Below are positions 9,424 through 18,748 of a DNA stretch of 64,000 bases, piece by piece. This DNA is from Enterococcus casseliflavus NBRC 100478 (GTDB lineage Bacteria > Bacillota > Bacilli > Lactobacillales > Enterococcaceae), in the NCBI RefSeq assembly GCF_001544095.1, contig NZ_BCPT01000001.1, positions 339,601-403,600 of the forward strand, written 5' to 3'. Position numbers and translations under genes: made by a program. Position 1 is the stretch's first letter. Each line of letters begins with the position of its first letter. Under the pieces are notes generated by a model. That model saw nothing but the letters and a program-made list of their open reading frames with translations. It was not told the origin of the DNA and made no database searches.

Positions 9424-10773
9424 TTACATTCCTTTTAGTGCATCAACGACTTCACTCAGGCCCATGCCATTGCTGCCTTTGATCACTAGGCTATCGGAAG
9501 GTTCTAAAGTTTCTATTAAGGAGGCGATCAGCTGTGGTTTTTCATCGATCGCAAAATAGCGCACCTTGTCAGCAAGGGCAGTGTTCGCTAGTCGTTTTTG
9601 CAATGCCTGCATTTCTTTGCCATAAAGGAAAACTAGCTGGAACGAGTCGTCTAAGTGTGCGGTCATCTGCTCATGCATTTGTGCAGAATCCGGTCCTAAT
9701 TCAAGCATATCTGCCAATACGGCGATCCGTCGTCCTGCTAAGGGCAGTTTGCGGAAGCTATCCAATACAAGACCCATGGCCGTCGGATTGGCATTGTAAA
9801 TATCGCTCAAAATCGCTGCCCCATTACCGGCAGTCACCCATTGGGTCCGATTTTTCGTCAATTGAAAATGCGCCAAGCCTTCCTTGATCGCTTCATCTGC
9901 TACACCAAAATGACGTCCTATCCCAATCGCGATCAAGGCATTTTTGACATTATAGCCGCCTAAGACCGGTAAGGTAAAGGTCGTACCTGCAACCGTAAAA
10001 ATCGTCTGATCTTGCGATTCCTCCACGATGTCTCCTTGTAGATCTCCCTCAGTTAAGCCAAAAGTTTCAATGGTCTGCGTTAAATTGGGAACAAAGGGCT
10101 CTAACAATGGTTCATCAGCTGGCATCATAAAGAAGCCGTCTTTTTTCAATCCTGCGGTGATCTCCATTTTGGCTTTGGCGATCCCTTCTCTGGACCCTAA
10201 GTTTTCAATGTGTGCTTCGCCAATCAACGTGATAGCGGCAGCGTCAGGTTCTGCTAAGCGTGAAAGGACTTCGATTTCACCTGCATGATCCATTCCCATT
10301 TCTAAAATCAATACTTGGGTATCTTCTGGCGCATGCAAGATAGTCAAAGGCACGCCTAGTTCATTGTTGTGGTTGCCTTGGGTTTTATAGGTCTGGTACT
10401 TTTGGGCCATGACCGCTTCCACCATATCTTTGGTGGTCGTTTTCCCGTTACTTCCAGTAATACCGATGATTTTCGGTGCAAGCTTTTCTTTATACGCTCG
10501 TGCCAATTGTTGAAACGCTTTGACGGTATCCGTGACAGGAATCACAAGGATGTCTTGCGGCGGTTCGATCGTAGGGTGGCTCCACAGTGTGGCGATCGCC
10601 CCATTGTCTTTGGCTTGTTGGGCAAATTCATGGCCGTCACGGGTCCCCGCTAAGGGAACAAAAAGACTGTTTTCTTTGATCAGACGGCTGTCGAATTCCA
10701 CAGAGGCAAGTGGTGTTTCATTTTCAATTTGCTGACCAAATACGGCAGCGGCTTCTTTTACAGTAAAATTCAT
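9424..10773 (-). CDS. murF: UDP-N-acetylmuramoyl-tripeptide--D-alanyl-D-alanine ligase
   Basis: This cytoplasmic Mur ligase adds the D-Ala-D-Ala dipeptide to UDP-MurNAc-tripeptide, the last soluble step of peptidoglycan precursor synthesis. The ATP-binding motif GITGSNGKTTTKDMV lies near residue 105. GNHNNELGVPLTIL and the later LSDIYNANPTAM are typical of MurF. The length of 449 residues is normal. The gene follows ddl, which supplies its dipeptide substrate, across a terminator, so it may also have its own promoter. The ribosome binding site is GGAGCGA. Confidence 0.97.
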   Translation of the reverse strand: MNFTVKEAAAVFGQQIENETPLASVEFDSRLIKENSLFVPLAGTRDGHEFAQQAKDNGAIATLWSHPTIEPPQDILVIPVTDTVKAFQQLARAYKEKLAPKIIGITGSNGKTTTKDMVEAVMAQKYQTYKTQGNHNNELGVPLTILHAPEDTQVLILEMGMDHAGEIEVLSRLAEPDAAAITLIGEAHIENLGSREGIAKAKMEITAGLKKDGFFMMPADEPLLEPFVPNLTQTIETFGLTEGDLQGDIVEESQDQTIFTVAGTTFTLPVLGGYNVKNALIAIGIGRHFGVADEAIKEGLAHFQLTKNRTQWVTAGNGAAILSDIYNANPTAMGLVLDSFRKLPLAGRRIAVLADMLELGPDSAQMHEQMTAHLDDSFQLVFLYGKEMQALQKRLANTALADKVRYFAIDEKPQLIASLIETLEPSDSLVIKGSNGMGLSEVVDALKGM

Positions 10774-10793
10774 CAGGTTCGCTCCTTTTTCCT

Positions 10794-10851
10794 AAAAAAA
10801 GAAAGCACAAGATCGCTTCAAGTATTTTCCTTGAGTTGAGCTGGCTTTCTT
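10794..10851 (-). terminator. Terminator between ddl and murF
   Basis: GAAAGC pairs with GCTTTC, with an inner stem CTCAAG/CTTGA, followed by seven T on the minus strand. It begins just after the ddl stop codon and separates ddl from murF. Confidence 0.82.
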
Positions 10852-10859
10852 CCTGCTAT

Positions 10860-11948
10860 TTATTCTGCTTCGTTTTCTGCTTCTTTTTCTGTTGCTTCTA
10901 CATTGGTCAAGAACGAACGTCTTTGATTGAAACGATTCATCCCTAATTGGATCAATTCTTCGATCAAATCCCCATAAGGCAAGCCGGTCTTCTCCCATAG
11001 CAGTGGGTACATGCTGAATTCAGTGAACCCTGGCATCGTGTTCAGCTCATTTAAAAAGAGCTCATTTTTATTGGTCAAAAAGAAATCACAACGGCTCAAT
11101 CCACTGCCGCCTAACATCGTATAGGCTTTTTTCGCAAACTCTTGAGCTTTGGCTTGTGTTTCTTCTGGAATTTGTGCAGGAATCTGCATCTCGATTCGGT
11201 TGTCAATGTATTTGGAATTGTAATCATAAAAGGCAACATCTTTTACGATTTCTCCCGGCATTGTGGTCCGAACGTCTTCGTTTCCAAGAACGGCTACTTC
11301 GATCTCACGGGCTTCGATTCCTTGTTCAACGATCGCTCGGGTATCGTAGCGATACGCTTCTTGTAGCGCATTTTGTAGTTCTTCTCGGTTCTCGGCTTTC
11401 GAGATACCGACACTTGAGCCCATGTTGGCAGGTTTGACAAACATCGGATAAAGCAGACTGCCTTCACATTGATCGAAAATCTTTTTCGGATTTTCTTTCC
11501 ACGCATTTTTCAAGACTGGTACATAGGGAACTTGTGGAATCCCTGCAGCTTGCAAGATATACTTGGTCATGATTTTGTCCATCCCACAGGCACTAGTCAA
11601 GACACCGGCTCCGACATAAGGCATTCCGATGGTTTCTAAAAATCCTTGGATCGTGCCGTCTTCGCCGTTTGGTCCGTGAAGTAAAGGAAAGACGATCGCG
11701 TCTTCTTCGTAGATTGCCCCAGGTGAAATTTCTTCCCCTTTGGTTTCTTCATTGGTCAATGCCAAAGTATCTGGAGACGTTGGCGCCTCAGTCAATAATG
11801 GGCCTTTTAACCAGCGTCCTTCTTTGGTGATCATTACTAATTGAACTTGGTAGTAATTATAATATACAGCATTAACAACTGAAAAAGCGGATAACAGTGA
11901 TACCTCATGTTCTGCACTGCGTCCCCCGTATAATAAAATGATTTTCAA
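10860..11948 (-). CDS. ddl: D-alanine--D-alanine ligase
   Basis: This ATP-grasp enzyme joins two D-Ala for peptidoglycan. N-terminal LLYGGRSAEHEVSLLSA carries the family Glu, FPLLHGPNGEDGTIQG the second signature, KPANMGSSVGISK the Ser, and AFYDYNSKYIDN the Tyr that marks D-Ala:D-Ala rather than D-Ala:D-Lac ligases. The C-terminal metal site is in FLNELNTMPGFT. The length of 362 residues is normal, with an acidic tail. The start is TTG with GGAGG upstream; no ATG fits better. It is the housekeeping ligase next to murF, not a vancomycin-resistance ligase. Confidence 0.96.
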   Translation of the reverse strand: MKIILLYGGRSAEHEVSLLSAFSVVNAVYYNYYQVQLVMITKEGRWLKGPLLTEAPTSPDTLALTNEETKGEEISPGAIYEEDAIVFPLLHGPNGEDGTIQGFLETIGMPYVGAGVLTSACGMDKIMTKYILQAAGIPQVPYVPVLKNAWKENPKKIFDQCEGSLLYPMFVKPANMGSSVGISKAENREELQNALQEAYRYDTRAIVEQGIEAREIEVAVLGNEDVRTTMPGEIVKDVAFYDYNSKYIDNRIEMQIPAQIPEETQAKAQEFAKKAYTMLGGSGLSRCDFFLTNKNELFLNELNTMPGFTEFSMYPLLWEKTGLPYGDLIEELIQLGMNRFNQRRSFLTNVEATEKEAENEAE

Positions 11949-12130
11949 AAGAATTTCCTCCTGTATTCATTGATTCTACCAAACTAAGTCTTCCACATTT
12001 TAGCACAAAATCGACCAACCGGCATTAAATCTTGCAGAAATTTCTTTAAGCTTACACAGTCGTTAGTTGAATGTTTTTCATTTTGTCAGTACTATGAATA
12101 TATCACGGCACGTTTAAAGAGGTGGGACCT

Positions 12131-13873
12131 ATGACAGAACAAACCGCTCCTTCTAGAAAAGGACGATTAAAACAAATCGTTCAAGTCTTTTTGAAATACA
12201 AAGTCGTTCAAAATATCAGCAAACAGCAGCACCCCGAAATGGTGCGTCAAGCGTTTGAAGAATTAGGACCAACATTTATCAAAATCGGGCAGATGCTTTC
12301 GGTCCGCAATGATCTGCTTTCCAGCACCTTTGTCGATGAATTCAAGCAGCTGCAGGACAATGTCAAAAGCGATCCATTTCCCAAGGTCAAAGCACTGCTG
12401 GAAACAGAACTGCAGCAACCGCTAACGGAAGTTTTTTCCGCTTTTGATGAAATTCCAGTCGCCTCAGCTTCCATCGGACAAGCCCATCGAGCAAACTTGA
12501 TCAGCGGCAAAGAAGTGATCGTCAAAGTGCAGCATCCAGGGATCATTGCGGCAATTCAAGTGGATCTCGATCTTTTTGAAAAAGCCCTGCCGTTGGTTCG
12601 CGCAATTCCAGAAGCCAATGTGGTGGATTTAAAAAGCGTGCTAAGCGAAGTCCGACGATCCCTTGCCAATGAAACAAATTTTTTACAAGAGATGAAAAAT
12701 GCACAGGAATTCTACCGCAACAATCACCAAGACCCGCAGTTGGCATTGCCAAAAGTTTATCCCGAATGGTGTACCCAAAAAGTATTAGTCATGGATTACA
12801 TGGCAGGTGAAAGCTTGAATTGCTTACTGACCCGCAAAAATCAAGACATCGTTTATGACAATCAGTCCGTTAAAGCAGTGAAAAAACAAGTGGGGACGCT
12901 ATTAGTCGAAAACTTTATGAAACAAGTCTTTGAAGATGGCTTCTTTCACGCTGATCCACATCCTGGCAATCTTTTCTTGCATGTCTTCACGGATCAAGCC
13001 AACCGCCCACAACCATTTCAAGTCAAGCAGCGCGTCGGTGTCCTCGGCGGGGTCGATTATTCGTTGAAATGGCAAGAAGAAGCTGTCATGCCGCCTTACC
13101 AAGTGATTTTCTTGGACTTTGGGATGATGGGTCATTTGGATCAGTCTTTACGCAGCCGTTTAGCCGATGCGTTGATTGCTCTTTATACCCAAGACACCCA
13201 AGAAGTCGGTAAAGCCGTCTTGCGGTTGTGCAACAGCAGCGGCAGTTCCTTTGACGAAGTCGCCTTCTATCAGGATCTTCAAAAATTTGTTGAAAACTAC
13301 TATAATATGCCGCTAAAGGATATCGACTTGCAAAAAGTGATGGCTGAAGTCATCACGATCTGCCATGATAACCAACTGCAGATGCATCGAGACATCACCT
13401 TGCTGATCAAGGCTTTTGGTACCTTGGAAGGTGTGATCAAAGCCTTAGATCCCGAATTATCAATGATGGAAGTCACTCAGCCTTTTGCACAAAAATATTT
13501 CCTGCAGCAGCTGAGTATTGAAGACGAGGTGAAAAAAAGCGCCTTGGCAACCGCAAAAAGCTTGCGGGCACTTAGCCATCTTCCCGATCGGACCTTGGCT
13601 GTCTTAGACACTTTTGCGACTGGTAAACACCGATTGAATCTAGAGATCCGCGAACAAAAACAGCTATTGGACCGCTTTGATCAGATGGTCAATCGACTGG
13701 TGATCGGTATTATTCTAGCTGCGGTCATCCTTGGCTCTTCCTTATTGGTGGTCGCCAGCCCGCAACAAGGAGCCTTCGTCCATCAGATGGGGATCTTCGG
13801 ATATACCTTAGCATTTTTCGCGATCGTGGCTTTAGTCGGCAAATACTTCTATGATCGTTTTCGCAAGAAATAA
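12131..13873 (+). CDS. UbiB/AarF (ABC1) family atypical kinase, membrane-anchored
   Basis: Members of this protein-kinase-like family support quinone metabolism or lipid homeostasis. The family hallmarks are visible: KxGQ motif in FIKIGQMLSVRNDLL, the Ala-rich loop ASIGQAH, the FHADPHPGNLF catalytic loop and the DFG of FLDFGMMGHL. Two hydrophobic C-terminal segments (about residues 520-540 and 555-575) anchor it in the membrane. A stretch near residues 300-320 lies between the catalytic loop and DFG and looks like a lineage insert. The ATG at 12131 has AGAGGTGG upstream and is preferred to the GTG nine bases earlier. The gene stands alone. Whether it serves demethylmenaquinone synthesis here cannot be read from the sequence. 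Confidence 0.88.
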   Translation: MTEQTAPSRKGRLKQIVQVFLKYKVVQNISKQQHPEMVRQAFEELGPTFIKIGQMLSVRNDLLSSTFVDEFKQLQDNVKSDPFPKVKALLETELQQPLTEVFSAFDEIPVASASIGQAHRANLISGKEVIVKVQHPGIIAAIQVDLDLFEKALPLVRAIPEANVVDLKSVLSEVRRSLANETNFLQEMKNAQEFYRNNHQDPQLALPKVYPEWCTQKVLVMDYMAGESLNCLLTRKNQDIVYDNQSVKAVKKQVGTLLVENFMKQVFEDGFFHADPHPGNLFLHVFTDQANRPQPFQVKQRVGVLGGVDYSLKWQEEAVMPPYQVIFLDFGMMGHLDQSLRSRLADALIALYTQDTQEVGKAVLRLCNSSGSSFDEVAFYQDLQKFVENYYNMPLKDIDLQKVMAEVITICHDNQLQMHRDITLLIKAFGTLEGVIKALDPELSMMEVTQPFAQKYFLQQLSIEDEVKKSALATAKSLRALSHLPDRTLAVLDTFATGKHRLNLEIREQKQLLDRFDQMVNRLVIGIILAAVILGSSLLVVASPQQGAFVHQMGIFGYTLAFFAIVALVGKYFYDRFRKK

Positions 13874-13934
13874 ATAAGCACCTTCAATTCCCGTGGTTCA
13901 TGCAGAAGCTGGGTCTTGAGGGTGCTTATTTTGC
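13872..13934. terminator. Bidirectional terminator between the UbiB-like and YaiI/YqxD genes
   Basis: AATAAGCACC-TTCAA pairs with TTGAGGGTGCTTATT (one G-U pair). The stem overlaps the last codon of the minus-strand gene and follows the UbiB-like stop codon, so it can serve both converging genes. Confidence 0.88.
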
Positions 13935-14378
13935 AAGGGTCTGTCGCAATTCGTTTTCAAAGATTCGTTTGAAGGCTTCCCGATCCTCTTTCGTAAAGGG
14001 CTTCGGTCCTTTTGTACGCTTGCCTGCTTTACGCATCTGCGCACCTAAGTAGCGTTGTCCAAGTAAAAAATCGATCGTTTCTGGCAAATACTCTGTGCCG
14101 TTATGGTGAAAAACCCGCGCTTTTTTCGGCAAGACCAAAGAGGCTAACCCATAATCTTGGGTAACGAGAAAATCACCGGGCTCTATTTCCTTCACGATTT
14201 CATAATCCGCACGATCCGAGCCTTTGTCGACATAGACAAAGTGAACATGGGCAGGATAATCTTTGGTCGTGTAATGATCGACACTGGTGACGATCACCAC
14301 CGGCAGCTGATATTGCTGGGCCAGCTCAATCACTTCGTTTTTCACTGGCGATCCATCGCCGTCAATAAAAAGTCGCAT
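13926..14378 (-). CDS. YaiI/YqxD family protein (UPF0178, DUF188)
   Basis: This conserved protein of unknown function resembles small PIN-like nuclease folds. It begins MRLFIDGDGSPVKNEV, a hallmark of the family with clustered Asp residues, and contains VDKGSDRADYEIV and GDFLVTQDYGLASLVL, which carry further conserved acidic residues. A longer in-frame start exists at 14450, but the ATG at 14378 has GAGGGGAG upstream and gives the family-typical N-terminus and 150 residues. It converges on the UbiB-like gene. No substrate can be named. Confidence 0.9.
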   Translation of the reverse strand: MRLFIDGDGSPVKNEVIELAQQYQLPVVIVTSVDHYTTKDYPAHVHFVYVDKGSDRADYEIVKEIEPGDFLVTQDYGLASLVLPKKARVFHHNGTEYLPETIDFLLGQRYLGAQMRKAGKRTKGPKPFTKEDREAFKRIFENELRQTLAK

Positions 14379-14545
14379 CTCCACACTCCCCTCACAAGTT
14401 TCTTCGTTTACAATTACTTCTATTGTAAGAGGAGCAAGGCGAAGATGCAAGCAGACTTTACAACCGTTTCCTTGAGGATGTATTTAAAGCTTCAGGAAGA
14501 GCAACTGCCTCCGCCCTAATAACTAGCAGCTACCCTAAGCAAGGC

Positions 14546-15211
14546 TTATCCCTCAACTTTAGCAAATGCTCGCTCTTTTAGCTCATAAACGACATCGCAA
14601 GCCTTGGCTACTTCTTGTTCATGGGTCACTAAGATAATACATTTTTTTTGCTCATGAGCAATTTCTTGAAATAGTTTGACGATTTCTTTAGATGTCGTTT
14701 CATCCAAGTTTCCAGTCGGTTCATCGGCTACGATCAGCTCATGTTCACAGCACAACGCGCGAACGATAGCGACCCGCTGCTGTTGCCCACCCGATAATTG
14801 GGTCACTTTTTTCAGTGCCAGCTCTTCCGTGATGCCAACTTTGGCTAAGTTGGCTAAAGCATAGGCCTTTTTATCGGCTTGCTGCGACTTCGCGATCGCC
14901 ATCGCTGTGATCACATTGTCCAGTGCCGACATATAAGGCAATAGATTATACGCTTGGAACACGATGGAAACATCTTTGCGGCGGTATTCTCGCAATCCGA
15001 TTTTTGCTAACGTTTCTTCATTGTAGAAAATCTTTCCTTCTTTCGGTGTATCTAGGCCCGTGATCAGTGACAGGAAAGTTGTTTTCCCCGATCCGCTAGA
15101 ACCTAAGATCGCATACATCTTGCCAGGTTCAAAGGTCAAATCAACGTCACGAAACAGCGCTTCTGCTTCGCTTTGATACCAATATCCTAATTGTTCTGTT
15201 CGTAATGTCAT
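14546..15211 (-). CDS. ABC transporter ATP-binding protein, MacB/LolD type
   Basis: This 221-residue ATPase energises the permease encoded just upstream. Walker A is LGSSGSGKTTFLSLITG (about residue 35), the Q-loop is VFQAYNLLPYMS, the signature is LSGGQQQRVAIVRAL and Walker B is LIVADEPTGNLDE. These belong to the class that drives MacB-like mechanotransmission exporters rather than importers. The gene starts 10 bases after the permease stop codon with a GGAGGA ribosome binding site. It is probably controlled by the CiaR-type promoter before the permease. The substrate is unknown. Confidence 0.92.
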   Translation of the reverse strand: MTLRTEQLGYWYQSEAEALFRDVDLTFEPGKMYAILGSSGSGKTTFLSLITGLDTPKEGKIFYNEETLAKIGLREYRRKDVSIVFQAYNLLPYMSALDNVITAMAIAKSQQADKKAYALANLAKVGITEELALKKVTQLSGGQQQRVAIVRALCCEHELIVADEPTGNLDETTSKEIVKLFQEIAHEQKKCIILVTHEQEVAKACDVVYELKERAFAKVEG

Positions 15212-15221
15212 GTCGTTCCTC

Positions 15222-16706
15222 CTAAGAAACCAAGATTTTTTTCGGATTCAACCGCAAAATGCCCGCGGAAGAGAGTAAGATCGAGCCAAAACTGATCCCT
15301 AGACCGAGTAATGCCAATAAACCAATTTGTTGAGGGGAAACGGTGATTTCTAAGGACTCCACTTCTGCTGATTGGGTGAAGGATGGGAAAGAACCACCAC
15401 GATTTCCGCCCATTTGCGGCATCTCCCCGCCTCCAGGACCAGCGTTTTCAGTGGCTGCTTGATCAGTCGTTGTCTCTGTTTGTTGTGCCAATAATTGCTC
15501 TCCGACGGCATTCCCGACAAGATTGCCGCTAGCGGCCGCGATCCCTAAAGCAAATACCATACAGACAAAAATCTCTGTGAAAAACTGTAGGATCACTTTA
15601 GCCCGTGACTCGCCTAAAGAGAGCAATACACCAATCTCATAACGACGTTCCCGAATCGACATCATCACGATCAACGTCAAAATAATGATACCGGCAGCAG
15701 CAACTAACACAATAATATTTTTTGCAAAGCTAGCGACATTATTTAATGGTGTCAGCATCGACTGATACATTTGATCGTTGGTTTGAATGCTGTAGGTTTC
15801 TGTATCGATCAACCCTTCCGCTTCTTCCACGAATGCTGTCATCTCAGACGGATCACTCAAGGTATAGGTTGCCGAGTCAATGGTGTCCTCATTGCCGCTC
15901 AACGTATTGGCAAGGGTATAAGAAGCAAAGATCGTGTTGGCTGGATTGAGAAAGTTGAACATTTGGCTCATGCTGTTGCCTACTTCACTCGTTTCATAGA
16001 TTCCCTTGATCGTCACTTCGACTTCATTGTACTCTGCATCAGTAATCGAAAACGTATCTCCGACTGCCAAATCATTTGCTTCGGCTAGTGAGGATTCGAT
16101 CAGGACTTGGTTCGTACCTTCATCCTCAGAAGTAATGCCTTCTCCATCCGTGATTGTCGCTGTTCCTTCCGAAAAAGTCGTATACGCCGCACTGCTTGAT
16201 ACACCAGTGATTTGGAAATCACCCGTACTCATATTCCCGCCAGGCATTCCTCCTGGCATACCGTCCATTTGCCCCGTCTCGCTGCTATCGGTTGCTTCTG
16301 ACTCTGTCGATGAGTCACTGCTGGAGATCGGTTCGATCCCGCTGACGGCATCAGCAGAGGTGCTGACTTCAAAACTATATGAGGCAACCCCGTCCAAATC
16401 GGCGATCGCTTGGGCATCAGTAATCGCTACTGGTGTCGATTGAAAACTCCCTGGATCTGGTCGGGTGCTTTGGTCATCGCTGTCAGAAGAAGAGCTCCTT
16501 TGCTGAAAAGCCTGCTCGCGGTTTGCTTGCAACGTCACAGTTGCGCCAACACTTTTCTGGGCATTTTCAGTCGCTACTAGTGCCGCACTGCGAATCGTCA
16601 GACCCACCAATACAAAAATCAAGATTGCAGAAAACACGGCGATCAGCAACAGGCTCCGGCCTTTTTTCGCCCATAAACTTTGGAGACCTCGTTTCAAAAA
16701 ATTCAT
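15222..16706 (-). CDS. MacB/FtsX-type ABC transporter permease with Met/Gly-rich extracellular segments
   Basis: This 494-residue permease has one N-terminal membrane helix (about residues 18-40), a large extracellular domain (about 45-330) and three C-terminal helices (about 335-360, 380-400, 460-485), the MacB topology. The extracellular domain holds a stretch rich in Ser, Asp and Glu and then a Met/Gly-rich run (GQMDGMPGGMPGGNM). A second Gly/Met-rich run (GPGGGEMPQMGGNRGG) lies between the last two helices. Such exporters move peptides, antibiotics or lipids outward or act on envelope components. It is the first gene of a two-gene operon behind a CiaR-type box. The substrate cannot be inferred, though Met-rich loops could contact metals or membrane peptides. 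Confidence 0.88.
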   Translation of the reverse strand: MNFLKRGLQSLWAKKGRSLLLIAVFSAILIFVLVGLTIRSAALVATENAQKSVGATVTLQANREQAFQQRSSSSDSDDQSTRPDPGSFQSTPVAITDAQAIADLDGVASYSFEVSTSADAVSGIEPISSSDSSTESEATDSSETGQMDGMPGGMPGGNMSTGDFQITGVSSSAAYTTFSEGTATITDGEGITSEDEGTNQVLIESSLAEANDLAVGDTFSITDAEYNEVEVTIKGIYETSEVGNSMSQMFNFLNPANTIFASYTLANTLSGNEDTIDSATYTLSDPSEMTAFVEEAEGLIDTETYSIQTNDQMYQSMLTPLNNVASFAKNIIVLVAAAGIIILTLIVMMSIRERRYEIGVLLSLGESRAKVILQFFTEIFVCMVFALGIAAASGNLVGNAVGEQLLAQQTETTTDQAATENAGPGGGEMPQMGGNRGGSFPSFTQSAEVESLEITVSPQQIGLLALLGLGISFGSILLSSAGILRLNPKKILVS

Positions 16707-16742
16707 CTTTGTTCCTCCTGAATGGCAAATTATTGTATTTCG

Positions 16743-16775
16743 ACTATAAGAACCTTAGCTTAAATTGAACTTAAA
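16743..16775 (-). promoter_or_regulatory. CiaR-type box and promoter of the ABC exporter operon
   Basis: On the minus strand the site reads TTTAAG-TTCAA-TTTAAG (16759-16775), a perfect copy of the TTTAAG-N5-TTTAAG box bound by pneumococcal CiaR. Ten bases further is TATAGT (16743-16748) as -10 element. The start codon of the permease lies 37 bases downstream. This geometry, with the box replacing the -35 region 10 bp from the -10, is the one known for CiaR-activated promoters. Confidence 0.82.
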
Positions 16776-16792
16776 TCTTCCCCTGATTTTTC

Positions 16793-16839
16793 AAAACGTT
16801 GGAACAGACCGCAGCTGTCTTCTGCGATCTGCACGTTTT
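16793..16839 (-). terminator. Probable terminator after the beta-helical lipoprotein gene
   Basis: The outer stem AAAACGT/ACGTTTT has inner pairs AGA/TCT and CGCAG/CTGCG, and lies 37 bases after the stop codon. The T run is short, so termination strength is uncertain. It separates the VTC operon from the ABC exporter operon. Confidence 0.55.
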
Positions 16840-16876
16840 ATTGATGACCCCAAGGGAATGATCGAGGAACCTTCAA

Positions 16877-18733
16877 CTAACGGCCAAAGCCGCCGCCCAT
16901 TTGATTGGTTGTCGCTGTCGCTCCTGATTGGGTCAAGTTGGCGATCGTTTCCGTGACGGGCAACGTTCCTAATTCCGTCCCATCACTAAGGGTCCCACCA
17001 GCATAATAACCAGAAACAGCTTGCGCATCATTCGTTCCCCCACTGACCAATGTATAGCTGCTATCCGTCAAATCTGGGCTAGAAAGAACCACATGTTGGT
17101 AGCTTTTACTTGGTGCATAGGACAAGATCGTCTGTCCTTGACTATCCTTTAAGGTCACAAGGGTCTCTGTTGCTTGGGTTTGATCGAAACTGATCCCGAT
17201 CGACTGTTGACTTCCCCCACTGACATTCATGGCCATATCGGTCGTACCAGCAGCTAACAAGACACCGCCAGTGATTTCAAACGTCCCGTTATAATCCAAA
17301 GCGCCATTGCCACCGGTCGTTGGACCATTTACGATGACGACCCCATCACTCATAGTGACATTGCCGTTACTGTCCAGGCCATCCCCTTCGGCATCGACCA
17401 CCAACGTCCCACCAGTGATTGTGATTTGTTTGCTGTCATCTGCGGTATCGCCACCGCCAGGACCGCCACCAAAGCTGTCTTGCCCAAATTGGCCAGTGGT
17501 TTCCTCTGTATCACTGCCGCCACCGGCATTGATCCCGTCATCGCTAGCCACGACATGTGTCGTACCACCAGCAATCGTGATCACACTTGCTTCTAGTCCT
17601 TCATAGGATTCTTCGATAGCAATCGTCCCATCGGAGATCGTCAATTCATTGTCCGCATGTATGCCGTCGTCACCACTGTTGGCAGTGATCGTACCACCTG
17701 TGATGTTGATGGTATCGTTGGCATGCAGGCTATCATCTGCACTATCGATCGCAAAGGTACCGCTGCTGATGGTCATCACACCGCCAGCTTTCAATCCTTT
17801 GTAGCTTTCATCCGTCACTAGCGACTGACTTTGTGCCCCGTCAGCCGTTTTGATCGTGAGATCGGCTGATTGGATGCTTAAATTTGTTTCTGCTTGGATG
17901 CCATCACGCCCACTTTGGATCGTAAAGGTACCGCCATCGATCGCAACGTAGCCTTTTTCCGCATCTTCCGAATTATTCGCTTGGATGCCATCTCCTTCAG
18001 TGGTGTTCAGTGTGTAGTTCCCTGCCAAGATCGACACGGAATCTTTTCCTTTGATGGCATTGTTTTTCGCTGTGATCTCAATCGTGCCACCAGCTAAAAC
18101 CAAATCATCTTTGCTGCGCAGCCCGTTGCTGTAATTTCCTGTGATCACCAACGTTCCATCACCGTTGATGGACAAATCTTCTTTACTATAAAAAGCGGCA
18201 TCTGGTTCCGTCTCACCTTCCGCCAAGGTGTAGCTGCTGCCATCTATCAGAGTATTTGTCGTATCACTGGCTAAGGTCGTGATGACTTTTTCTGCTTGTT
18301 CGATGACGACTGCCGCCCCGTCTTCATTGGTGATCGTGACACCCGCAAAGATCAGATGGACTTTTTCTTCTTTATTGACGTTGACAACCAGTTGACCATT
18401 ACTTAAGGAACCGCTGACGACATAGGTACCAGCTTGCGTGATCGTCACCGTTTGGTCTTCCACTGCAACGCCATCAACAGCCGTCGTATCGCCGTCATTC
18501 AATTCAAGTTGCGTGGCGGTCGCCTCATCGTAGGAGGCATCCACGTCTTCTTCTTCGTAACTGCCATAATAGTCCGTAGCATCATCAAGAGTCGTTGCAA
18601 CGTTGGTCACTGCGGCAGAACCTGATACAGCCGCTGCAGAACTGGAGCTGCTGCTCGTGCTACTACTATCGGTTTGCCCACAAGCGCCTAAGAGCAGCGA
18701 TGAGAGTAAGAGCGGATAAATGAGTTTTTTCAT
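16877..18733 (-). CDS. Beta-helical repeat lipoprotein with carbohydrate-binding-type domain (DUF4353-like)
   Basis: This secreted lipoprotein of 618 residues has a lipobox at L15-G-A-C18 followed by a Ser-rich tether. The rest is built of repeated units of the form D-x-I-x-A-x-x-x-x-x-I-x-x-G-T (GDDGIHADNELTISDGT, ESYEGLEASVITIAGGT and others), the pattern of a right-handed parallel beta-helix. A Gly-rich spacer (FGGGPGGG) lies near residue 430, and the protein ends in QMGGGFGR. Such proteins are annotated as carbohydrate-binding-domain proteins and are often found with VTC and DUF4956 genes, as here: it follows the DUF4956 gene by 15 bases. A surface or wall-binding role is inferred. The ligand is unknown. 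Confidence 0.85.
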   Translation of the reverse strand: MKKLIYPLLLSSLLLGACGQTDSSSTSSSSSSAAAVSGSAAVTNVATTLDDATDYYGSYEEEDVDASYDEATATQLELNDGDTTAVDGVAVEDQTVTITQAGTYVVSGSLSNGQLVVNVNKEEKVHLIFAGVTITNEDGAAVVIEQAEKVITTLASDTTNTLIDGSSYTLAEGETEPDAAFYSKEDLSINGDGTLVITGNYSNGLRSKDDLVLAGGTIEITAKNNAIKGKDSVSILAGNYTLNTTEGDGIQANNSEDAEKGYVAIDGGTFTIQSGRDGIQAETNLSIQSADLTIKTADGAQSQSLVTDESYKGLKAGGVMTISSGTFAIDSADDSLHANDTINITGGTITANSGDDGIHADNELTISDGTIAIEESYEGLEASVITIAGGTTHVVASDDGINAGGGSDTEETTGQFGQDSFGGGPGGGDTADDSKQITITGGTLVVDAEGDGLDSNGNVTMSDGVVIVNGPTTGGNGALDYNGTFEITGGVLLAAGTTDMAMNVSGGSQQSIGISFDQTQATETLVTLKDSQGQTILSYAPSKSYQHVVLSSPDLTDSSYTLVSGGTNDAQAVSGYYAGGTLSDGTELGTLPVTETIANLTQSGATATTNQMGGGFGR

Positions 18734-18748
18734 AAGAGGTTCCTCCTT

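Noticed and set aside
10860..11948. Ddl as a vancomycin-resistance D-Ala:D-Lac or D-Ala:D-Ser ligase
   Set aside because: The Tyr of FYDYNSKY marks D-Ala:D-Ala ligases, and the gene neighbours murF with no vanH/vanX/vanT-type genes.
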